Part shown: piece after piece, positions 5,920 to 11,648 of the stretch
Layout of the letters: every line of letters begins with the position of its first letter
Position numbering within the stretch: position 1 is the stretch's first letter
DNA from: Nitrosopumilaceae archaeon
GTDB lineage: Archaea; Thermoproteota; Nitrososphaeria; Nitrososphaerales; Nitrosopumilaceae
Length of the DNA stretch: 12,224 nt
NCBI GenBank assembly: GCA_020027255.1
Contig: JAHRAP010000019.1
Location: 1 to 12,224, forward strand
Reading direction: 5' to 3'
Made by a program: the position numbers and the translations under genes
Notes under the pieces: generated by a model
What the model saw: the letters and a program-made list of their open reading frames with translations, nothing else
The model's database searches: none
Told to the model about the DNA's origin: nothing

Positions 5920-7569
5920 ATGAAAATTATTGTATTTAGCTTAATATTTACATTTTTTATATCAATTCTAATTGGAAATGTAGAAGGCCATGGACTTGGA
6001 GGGGATCAAGCTCCGCCGATAAACTTTGCAGGTATGGATGTTACTGTGAGCACAAAGCTAGATCCATCTGATATCACAGCTGGTGAATTAACCAAAGCTA
6101 ACATGATAATAAGATTTTTCGATACTATGACAGATAACAATTTGGATAATGTCACGTATAGAGTAGAATTGTGGCGAAGCGGAGAACTTCTTGCTCGACA
6201 ATTATTTTATGACGAAGACGGTGAACTTAATGTAGAAATCAGACCAAAAATAAACTGTGATGAACAAGAACTATGGCGTTGTACTATGTATAATGGATTT
6301 AAAGATCCTATCAGTGGTGGATTGACAGCTATGGGTGATGGGAAACCCATAATCTCAGGCCCCATTTTTAATAAAGGTGGTTTATATAATATTAAAGTAG
6401 ACATTGAAGGTGCAACCAGCCCAAAGGTTCAAGTAGCTGAACCGCTAAGCTTTGAAACATTCGTGAGTGTGGCACAAGATCAAAATTTCGTCATTAAAAA
6501 CAATGATACCTCTATAGAAACACCAATAACTATAAAAACATACTATGATGATATCCAAAGTTTTGAATATGATAATTCACGTTATTCAATATCATTTAAT
6601 ATGCCATTCAATTGGGATCAAAACTATATTGATTTAGTTCAGATGGTTCATGAAGAGTTGAGATTACCTAAAGAATTTAAACCGTATAAAGAAACTAATG
6701 GATTTAAAGGATACATTAATGGAATTGAAGTGGACAACAGAATAATAATAGCAGATCCGTATTCATATGACGATTTAAACGTAGTACATTTTCTGGTTAC
6801 CGGAAATGAATTGCAACGAGTAAAAGATAAATTTACAACATATGATGCTAATTTGATCAAATTCACTATAGTGCCTCAGAAAATAAAGACTGAAAATTTG
6901 TTGGATGTTGAAATAGATGGCGGTGCATTAGTTAAAATATCGTGGAACGAAGATAACACAATTTCTACAGATAACAATTACATACAGATAGAATTCGCAT
7001 TTTTCGATAAACAAGGAAATCTTTTGAAAGATGTAAGATATGGATATAATATTAGTTATAAAAACAAAGAATTATTCTCTAATGTTGGCAATGATCCAAA
7101 AAACCCTGGAATAATAGCTACTGAAGGAATAGATATACAAAAAATAACTATTCCAGATAATGGTTCATATGAATTAAGTGTAGCAATTTTTGGCATTGGT
7201 ATGGATTATAACCAAGATTATTCTGGTATTGGCACAGGTACATTTGAAATGTATGCTTACCCAAAACTAAAAACAAGCAAATTTGTTATAAATACTCCAC
7301 AGATACCAAGTTGGATAAAAAACAATGCTGGTTGGTGGGCTAACGGTACAATCAATGATGAAGATTTCATATCTGGACTAGAATTTATGATAAAATCAAA
7401 TATGATACAAATTCCGTCTATAGATCAAAGTGATTCTACCAATAATGTTGACCAGATCCCAAGTTGGATAAAAAACAATGCTGGTTGGTGGGCTTCTGGC
7501 GAAATTGACGATAATGAATTTATAAATGCAGTTCAATATTTAGTCAAACAAGGAATAATCTCCTTATAA
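5920..7569 (+). CDS. Large secreted protein with two C-terminal WIKNNAGWW repeats
   Basis: A 549-residue exported protein with no enzymatic motif. Signal peptide about 1-23 (ending NVEG), giving a predicted mature start of HGLGGDQAPP. A beta-rich N-terminal domain (about 38-185) carries a Cys113/Cys121 pair; a mixed middle part follows (about 190-325), then a second beta-sandwich (about 328-448). Both outer domains share a strand pattern with the second domain of the neighbouring cupredoxin (for example IIRFFDTMTDNNL and IEFAFFDKQGNLL here, IKFYDQQSDEL there). Residues 461-499 and 512-549 are two copies of a module starting QIPSWIKNNAGWWA and ending in an amphipathic helix (FINAVQYLVKQGII type). 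That module is common in thaumarchaeal secreted proteins, and I know of no settled function for it. There is no C-terminal anchor, so release or non-covalent attachment is likely. The gene is divergent from the cupredoxin gene. Confidence 0.85.
   Translation: MKIIVFSLIFTFFISILIGNVEGHGLGGDQAPPINFAGMDVTVSTKLDPSDITAGELTKANMIIRFFDTMTDNNLDNVTYRVELWRSGELLARQLFYDEDGELNVEIRPKINCDEQELWRCTMYNGFKDPISGGLTAMGDGKPIISGPIFNKGGLYNIKVDIEGATSPKVQVAEPLSFETFVSVAQDQNFVIKNNDTSIETPITIKTYYDDIQSFEYDNSRYSISFNMPFNWDQNYIDLVQMVHEELRLPKEFKPYKETNGFKGYINGIEVDNRIIIADPYSYDDLNVVHFLVTGNELQRVKDKFTTYDANLIKFTIVPQKIKTENLLDVEIDGGALVKISWNEDNTISTDNNYIQIEFAFFDKQGNLLKDVRYGYNISYKNKELFSNVGNDPKNPGIIATEGIDIQKITIPDNGSYELSVAIFGIGMDYNQDYSGIGTGTFEMYAYPKLKTSKFVINTPQIPSWIKNNAGWWANGTINDEDFISGLEFMIKSNMIQIPSIDQSDSTNNVDQIPSWIKNNAGWWASGEIDDNEFINAVQYLVKQGIISL
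7300..7341 (+). repeat. Direct repeat copy 1, encoding QIPSWIKNNAGWWA
   Basis: A 42-nt unit matching 7453-7494 at 41 of 42 positions; the only difference (7305 A versus 7458 C) is a silent Ile codon change. The copies are 153 nt (51 codons) apart and in frame. Outside this core the two protein modules have diverged clearly. Confidence 0.95.
7453..7494 (+). repeat. Direct repeat copy 2, encoding QIPSWIKNNAGWWA
   Basis: Second copy of the in-frame 42-nt repeat. Positions 7459-7494 are identical to 7306-7341 (36 nt), meaning identical codon choice for almost the whole motif. Confidence 0.95.
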
Positions 7570-7599
7570 TTGATAAGCAAAGTATTTTGTAGTTAATTT

Positions 7600-8349
7600 A
7601 TGTTTCCACTGAAAGATGAAAATCCACATCCGTATGGATTTAAACCAATAATTACATATGCATTAATTATTTGTAATATTGTGGTATTCTTCATTGAAGT
7701 ATTATATGTTGGACAATTCTTTGATTTTACAAACAAACATGCCATGAAATTATTTTATGATTTTGGCGTAATACCGAATTGTGTAATGGGATCTGATATA
7801 GTAAAAATAAATGTAGGATACCAAGACATCATAATCAAATGCCCTGAAGCATCGTATTTCAGATTATTAAGTTCTATGTTTCTTCATGGAGGATTAATGC
7901 ATTTAGGCGGAAATATGCTGTTTTTGTGGATATTTGGAGATAATATAGAATTAAAATTTGGTAGACTGAAATACATAACCGCCTATATTTTTTGGGGAGT
8001 GTCTTCGGGATTAATACACATTCTAGGCGATGTAAATAACACAATACCTGCAATAGGTGCATCTGGAGCAATATCTGGAATTTTAGGAGCTTATTTAATG
8101 ATATTTCCAAAAGCTAAAATAATCACATTTATGATGTGGGGATTCTTTTGGAGAACAATACATATTCAAGCTAAGTGGTTTCTTCCATTCTGGTTAATAT
8201 TTCAAAATATTTTCCCACTCTTCGTTGGTGGTTTCGGTGTGGCAAATGATGGCGTTGCATATTTAGCTCATATTGGAGGTTTTATGGTAGGCGCACTTTT
8301 TGGATATATATACAAATTTTTACATAAGATCAAATTTTCAGATTCGTAA
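7600..8349 (+). CDS. Rhomboid family intramembrane serine protease
   Basis: A 249-residue membrane protease that cuts transmembrane substrates inside the bilayer. The catalytic dyad is intact: Ser155 in GASG (153-156, followed by AISGILGAY) and His224 in AYLAHIGG. The helix-2 motif HGGLMHLGGNM (96-106) supplies His101 and Asn105 for the oxyanion hole. Six core helices can be recognised, with a variable loop (about 38-88) between helix 1 and the helix-2 motif. Two cysteines in that loop (Cys61, Cys81) could pair if it lies outside the cell. The length is normal for a core rhomboid with no extra domains. ATG 7600 lies 30 bp after the upstream gene. Substrates are unknown; the nearby membrane-anchored copper proteins are possible targets only by proximity. 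Confidence 0.95.
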   Translation: MFPLKDENPHPYGFKPIITYALIICNIVVFFIEVLYVGQFFDFTNKHAMKLFYDFGVIPNCVMGSDIVKINVGYQDIIIKCPEASYFRLLSSMFLHGGLMHLGGNMLFLWIFGDNIELKFGRLKYITAYIFWGVSSGLIHILGDVNNTIPAIGASGAISGILGAYLMIFPKAKIITFMMWGFFWRTIHIQAKWFLPFWLIFQNIFPLFVGGFGVANDGVAYLAHIGGFMVGALFGYIYKFLHKIKFSDS

Positions 8350-8368
8350 TAAATGTTCAAACTTTAAT

Positions 8369-8377
8369 ATTTAAATA
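8369..8377 (+). promoter_or_regulatory. TATA-like box before the tautomerase gene
   Basis: ATTTAAATA lies 22-30 nt upstream of the ATG at 8399, at the spacing expected for a leaderless archaeal transcript. It could drive both the tautomerase and the nitrilase-family gene 17 nt beyond it. Confidence 0.45.
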
Positions 8378-8398
8378 AACAATAACTTAGAAAAGTAT

Positions 8399-8569
8399 AT
8401 GCCAATAATCAAGATTTCTATGTATCCTGGTAGATCTAAATCGCAAAAAGATGAATTTGCAAATATGGTTTCTCAGGCAGCAATGAATATTTTAAAAGCC
8501 AAAAAAAGCGATATCATTATAGTGTTTGAAGAGAACGATAAAAATAATTGGTATTTTGCTAAAAATTAA
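8399..8569 (+). CDS. 4-oxalocrotonate tautomerase family protein (56 residues)
   Basis: A small cytoplasmic protein beginning MPIIKISMYPGRSKSQK. Removal of Met exposes Pro1, the catalytic base of the tautomerase superfamily. Compared from memory with bacterial 4-oxalocrotonate tautomerase, it aligns without gaps: Pro1, Gly10-Arg11-Ser12, Gln15-Lys16, Val23-Ser24, Ala26 and Leu31 match, and Trp50 takes the place of Phe50. Arg39, a substrate-binding residue there, is Ile here, so the substrate probably differs. Members form hexamers of short chains and catalyse keto-enol or related proton transfers; the C-terminal tail is a little shorter than usual. It lies 17 nt before the nitrilase-family gene and may be co-transcribed with it. 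The physiological substrate cannot be told. Confidence 0.85.
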   Translation: MPIIKISMYPGRSKSQKDEFANMVSQAAMNILKAKKSDIIIVFEENDKNNWYFAKN

Positions 8570-8586
8570 TTACTCTTACTACGATT

Positions 8587-9390
8587 ATGTCTAAAATAGC
8601 ATTAATCCAATTACAAACATCAATAAACAAAAAAGAAAATCTTATTAAAATACTTGAGTATATAAGTCAAGCATCAAAACAAAAAGCTGACATTTGTGTT
8701 TTCCCAGAGTTCATGATGTTTTATTATGATCCAATAAATGTTTCAATCAATGATCTTGCAGAAAATATAGATGGTCCTTTTATTAAAGCCATAACAGACG
8801 CAGCAAAATCAAATTCTATAAGCATAATAGGTGCATTTTGTGAAAAAGACAAAACGAAATCTAAAAAAGTGTATGACACAGCTTTCTTTATAGATAAATT
8901 TGGTGCTATTGTTACAACGTATCGTAAAATACATCTTTATGATGCTTTTGGATATAAAGAATCAGATAATATTTTACCTGGTTCAAAAATTATGAAACCT
9001 ATCGATACAAATATTGGCAAACTTGGCATGTTAATATGCTATGATTTAAGATTTCCCGAAGTGTCTCGTATTTTAACAGTTAGAGGTTCTGAGATATTAG
9101 TTGTACCATCTGCATGGATCGACGGATACATGAAAGAACAACATTGGGTCACAATAAATAAAACACGTGCAGTAGAAAACGGTTGTTATGTGATAGCTTC
9201 TAATCAAGTCGGTAACATATATTGCGGGCGAAGTATGGTGATAGATCCTATGGGAAAAATAATAACAGATATGAAAAAACATGAGGGTATGTCAATTGTG
9301 AATATATCTATATCAAAAATACATCAAACAAGAAAACATTTACCTCTACTTAAACACAGACGTCCTGATGTTTATCATGATGTTCATTAG
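8587..9390 (+). CDS. Carbon-nitrogen hydrolase (nitrilase superfamily, Nit-type amidase)
   Basis: A 267-residue cytoplasmic amidase, the normal length for a one-domain member. The Glu-Lys-Cys triad is complete: Glu41 in VFPEFMMF, Lys114 in YRKIHLYD, and Cys151 in LICYDLRFPE. The stretches LRFPEVSRILTVRGSEILVVPSAW and NKTRAVENGCYVIASNQVG resemble Nit1/Nit2-type enzymes (omega-amidase or deaminated-glutathione amidase, probably metabolite repair) rather than true nitrilases. Substrate assignment within the superfamily is unreliable without structure or assay. The ATG at 8587 lies 17 nt after the tautomerase, suggesting co-transcription. The last 41 bp overlap the convergent zinc-finger gene. 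Confidence 0.93.
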   Translation: MSKIALIQLQTSINKKENLIKILEYISQASKQKADICVFPEFMMFYYDPINVSINDLAENIDGPFIKAITDAAKSNSISIIGAFCEKDKTKSKKVYDTAFFIDKFGAIVTTYRKIHLYDAFGYKESDNILPGSKIMKPIDTNIGKLGMLICYDLRFPEVSRILTVRGSEILVVPSAWIDGYMKEQHWVTINKTRAVENGCYVIASNQVGNIYCGRSMVIDPMGKIITDMKKHEGMSIVNISISKIHQTRKHLPLLKHRRPDVYHDVH

Positions 9391-9793
9391 CTAAATTTTT
9401 CTTACATTTAATATTTGTACATTGTTTAATCCAATTTTGTTTCTTATTATATCGAAATCTACAAATTGGCCATGAACATAATTTACATCTAGTTTTCAGG
9501 ATACGTAAAGAAGCTTTTTGTATTAATGGTGATGATGCATGACAACCATTGAAATAATTTGAACATCCTATAAAACGCTTCATGGTTGTAGACGATCTAA
9601 TAATGTATAGTTTTCCACTATTGCATTCTGGACACTTAATTAATTCGGACGAAATTCTGTTTGTTGATATTGTATATTTTTTTGTATATTGGGACCATGT
9701 AACATATCCATTACCATCAAAGTACTGTAAGAATTCACTTTTTAATCTACGTAATTCAGTAACTTTGATACACGATTTTTTGTTCCTAACCAA
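9350..9793 (-). CDS. Topoisomerase-type C4 zinc-finger protein (TTG start)
   Basis: A 147-residue, basic, probably nucleic-acid-binding protein. The N-terminal part (1-50) is helical and charged without a known motif. Residues 54-90 read CPEC...FIGCSNYFNGC..SSPL, the C4 zinc finger found at the C-terminus of type IA topoisomerases (Cys54, 57, 77, 84). A second cysteine cluster follows (Cys103, 106, 111, 125, 130), possibly a diverged copy. There is no topoisomerase catalytic domain, so this is a stand-alone finger protein. The only start codon near the N-terminus is TTG at 9793: the in-frame ATG at 9817 is followed three codons later by TAA. A TATA-like TTATATTA (minus strand, 9819-9826) lies 26-33 nt upstream of the TTG and supports it. 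The 3' end overlaps the convergent nitrilase-family gene by 41 bp. Confidence 0.8.
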   Translation of the reverse strand: MVRNKKSCIKVTELRRLKSEFLQYFDGNGYVTWSQYTKKYTISTNRISSELIKCPECNSGKLYIIRSSTTMKRFIGCSNYFNGCHASSPLIQKASLRILKTRCKLCSWPICRFRYNKKQNWIKQCTNIKCKKNLANEHHDKHQDVCV

Positions 9794-9818
9794 TCCAAAA
9801 TTACCTTATAGTTGCATG

Positions 9819-9826
9819 TAATATAA
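9819..9826 (-). promoter_or_regulatory. TATA-like box for the C4 zinc-finger gene
   Basis: On the minus strand TTATATTA lies 26-33 nt upstream of the TTG at 9793. Together with the box at 9836-9843 it makes a compact divergent promoter region of 71 bp between the zinc-finger and thiolase genes. Confidence 0.4.
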
Positions 9827-9835
9827 CTGAAGAAT

Positions 9836-9843
9836 TTTTATAT
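9836..9843 (+). promoter_or_regulatory. TATA-like box for the thiolase operon
   Basis: TTTTATAT lies 22-29 nt upstream of the GTG at 9865. The spacing supports leaderless transcription starting at or next to that GTG, and so supports the non-ATG start. Confidence 0.5.
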
Positions 9844-9864
9844 GGATATACGAAAACATTATTT

Positions 9865-11019
9865 GTGGAAACTGTATGTGTTTTAGGTGCTGGAAGCACA
9901 AAATATGGTAAATTAAATGACAGTATAAGCGATATAGCCGTACAATCATCAATAAACGCTATTGAAAATGCTTGCATAAAACCAAATGAAATTGAAGCAG
10001 GGTATATTTCTAATGTTTTTGGAATAGCTGATAAACAAGTGCATTTGGGCCCTGTTATAATGAGTAATTTGGGAATTCCTGACAAACCTTCTTTATCTAT
10101 AGAATCTGCATGTGGAAGTGGCTCAGTTTCGTTGCGAGAAGCTTTTGCAAACGTAGCTGCAGGATTTTATAATGCTGTTTTAGTAACTGGTGTAGAAAAA
10201 GTAACACAGACTGGTACTGAATGGACTACAACATATTTTTCTTATTGCTCTGATTTCTTTTATGAAGGACAAGCTGGAGCTTCATTCCCAGGATTGTTTG
10301 CTTCTATGGCTCGAGCTTATCTAAATGAATATGACGCAACTGAAGAAGATTTTGCGGCAGTAGCTGTGAAAAATCATAATAATGGATTATTAAACCCCAA
10401 AGCACATCTAAGAAAAAAAATCACAATTGAAGATGTTATGGAGTCTCCAATCGTTGCAAGCCCATTAAAACTTTATGACTGCTGTCCATTTTCAGATGGG
10501 GCTAGCTCTGTAATTTTATGTAACGAAAAATTTGCTAAATCTCATACAAAAGATTATGTGAAAATAATTGGATCTGGACGAGGCGGTTCGCCTGCAGCAT
10601 TACAAGGACGGGATCATATGACTACTATTCCTAGTACTAAATTAGCTGCTCAAGCTGCTTATAAAATGGCTGGCATATCTCCCACAGATATTGATTTTGC
10701 TGAAGTACATGATTGTTTTACTATTGCAGAAATAGTAGATAGCGAAGATCTAGGCTTTTTTGATAAAGGAAAAGCCGCTGATGCTGTACGTAATCAACAA
10801 ACAGAATTACGTGGATCTATTCCGATTAATCCTTCTGGTGGATTAAAATCAAAAGGCCATCCAATTGGGGCTACAGGGGTCGGACAAGCAGTTGAAGTAT
10901 TTGATCAACTTACTGGTAATGCTGGAGAACGAACAATTAAAAACGCTAAAATAGGTTTAACTCATAACTTTGGAGCTACTGGAGCTAGTTGCGCAGTACA
11001 TATTTTTCAAAATGTATGA
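9865..11019 (+). CDS. Archaeal SCP-x-like thiolase (acetoacetyl-CoA thiolase family)
   Basis: A 384-residue cytoplasmic thiolase. The nucleophilic cysteine is Cys83 in SIESACGSGS; the second active-site block is VHDCFT (His282, Cys284) and the third is GGLKSKGHPIGATG (His332), followed by a C-terminal NFGATGASC. The HDCF motif marks the SCP-x/archaeal branch rather than bacterial biosynthetic thiolases. Such archaeal enzymes condense two acetyl-CoA to acetoacetyl-CoA in a complex with HMG-CoA synthase and a DUF35 protein (mevalonate pathway for lipids). In thaumarchaea a thiolase also cleaves acetoacetyl-CoA at the end of the hydroxypropionate/hydroxybutyrate carbon-fixation cycle; the sequence does not say which role this one plays. 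Start is GTG 9865; the nearer ATG (9842) is out of frame. The DUF35 gene overlaps its 3' end by 8 nt. No HMG-CoA synthase gene is visible here. Confidence 0.93.
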   Translation: METVCVLGAGSTKYGKLNDSISDIAVQSSINAIENACIKPNEIEAGYISNVFGIADKQVHLGPVIMSNLGIPDKPSLSIESACGSGSVSLREAFANVAAGFYNAVLVTGVEKVTQTGTEWTTTYFSYCSDFFYEGQAGASFPGLFASMARAYLNEYDATEEDFAAVAVKNHNNGLLNPKAHLRKKITIEDVMESPIVASPLKLYDCCPFSDGASSVILCNEKFAKSHTKDYVKIIGSGRGGSPAALQGRDHMTTIPSTKLAAQAAYKMAGISPTDIDFAEVHDCFTIAEIVDSEDLGFFDKGKAADAVRNQQTELRGSIPINPSGGLKSKGHPIGATGVGQAVEVFDQLTGNAGERTIKNAKIGLTHNFGATGASCAVHIFQNV

Positions 11020-11404
11020 ATTGTCAGCAAAACAAGAATTTATAGATGCTATCAAGTCAGGTAAAATACTTGCTAAGCAATGCATGAAATGCCATGATCG
11101 TAATTTAGCAACAGTATATTTTTGCAGAAAATGTGGTAATAATAAATTTGAAAATGTTATAATTGATGGTGATGGTCATGTAGAAACATTTACTATAATC
11201 ACAGTTCCTCCAACCGGGTTTGAAAAATATGTACCATACGCTTGGGTTATAATGAAACTAAATAATTCTGATTTGCGAATATCTGGATTTATGTCTAATA
11301 TCTCTAAACCTGAAGATATACCTATTGGTACCAAAACACGTATAATTGGATTTGATGAGCGTGGAATATTAATACAACAAGAGCCGCATACAAGCACAAA
11401 TTAG
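11012..11404 (+). CDS. Zn-ribbon/OB-fold (DUF35) acyl-CoA-binding partner of the thiolase
   Basis: A 130-residue protein. An N-terminal helix (1-20) is followed by a rubredoxin-like zinc ribbon (Cys24-x-x-Cys27 and Cys38-x-x-Cys41) and an OB-fold (about 48-125: GHVETFTIITVPPTGFEKY, YAWVIMKL). In archaea the DUF35 protein bridges thiolase and HMG-CoA synthase and provides a shared CoA-binding site; the immediate pairing with a thiolase here fits that. The ATG at 11012 is preferred over the in-frame upstream ATG at 10970, because the extra 14 codons lie wholly inside thiolase coding sequence and MYELSAKQEFIDAI is the usual DUF35 opening. The 8-nt overlap with the thiolase stop suggests translational coupling. 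No separate promoter is seen. Confidence 0.92.
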   Translation: MYELSAKQEFIDAIKSGKILAKQCMKCHDRNLATVYFCRKCGNNKFENVIIDGDGHVETFTIITVPPTGFEKYVPYAWVIMKLNNSDLRISGFMSNISKPEDIPIGTKTRIIGFDERGILIQQEPHTSTN

Positions 11405-11441
11405 TAAAATAGAAATACCAAATATTCAGTTATTATTTCAT

Positions 11442-11603
11442 ATGCTTAAAGCTTATGTGAATTGCGGAAAATGTGGACATAAAATATACGATATGAAAAT
11501 ATTGAAACCAATAAAAGATATAGTGAAATCTTATAACCATAGGTGTCCATCTTGCGGGCAAAATCTTTCCACAGAGTTTGACATAGATATAGAAAGATAC
11601 TAG
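11442..11603 (+). CDS. Small zinc-ribbon protein (53 residues)
   Basis: An intact small ORF translating to a protein with two CxxC knuckles: Cys8-x-x-Cys11 (NCGKCGH) and Cys35-x-x-Cys38 (RCPSCGQ), then an acidic tail FDIDIERY. The 23-residue spacing between knuckles fits a C4 zinc ribbon, as in many small archaeal proteins that bind RNA, DNA or proteins. It begins 37 nt after the DUF35 stop on the same strand, so it may be the third gene of the thiolase operon; no convincing promoter is seen in the gap. It resembles no named family I can identify. The support is the cysteine pattern, the lack of internal stops and the fit between flanking genes. Confidence 0.75.
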   Translation: MLKAYVNCGKCGHKIYDMKILKPIKDIVKSYNHRCPSCGQNLSTEFDIDIERY

Positions 11604-11612
11604 ACAATTGTC
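11603..11612. promoter_or_regulatory. Perfect 10-bp palindrome before the regulator promoter
   Basis: GACAATTGTC is its own reverse complement. It begins on the last base of the zinc-ribbon stop codon and lies 7 nt upstream of the TATA-like box of the winged-helix gene. It is a candidate operator, for instance for autoregulation, with no other copy recognised in the window. Confidence 0.3.
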
Positions 11613-11618
11613 ATAAAT

Positions 11619-11627
11619 TTTATTTAT
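11619..11627 (+). promoter_or_regulatory. TATA-like box for the winged-helix regulator
   Basis: TTTATTTAT lies 22-30 nt upstream of the ATG at 11649, consistent with a leaderless transcript. A T6 run (11633-11638) downstream could also help end the preceding operon. Confidence 0.45.
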
Positions 11628-11648
11628 TATTGTTTTTTACAAACTTGC

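Noticed and set aside
7300..7494. CRISPR-like or mobile repeat
   Set aside because: Only two copies, in frame and protein-coding, with related coding sequence between them; this is a protein module repeat.
9842..9844. ATG as thiolase start
   Set aside because: It is out of frame with the thiolase and lies within the TATA-like region.
10970..11011. Upstream ATG extending the DUF35 protein by 14 residues
   Set aside because: The extension lies entirely inside thiolase coding sequence and is unlike DUF35 N-termini; the ATG at 11012 gives the usual short overlap.
11442..11603. NrdR zinc-ribbon half
   Set aside because: The knuckle spacing and flanking residues do not resemble NrdR, and the ATP-cone-like domain is in a separate gene joined to a winged helix.
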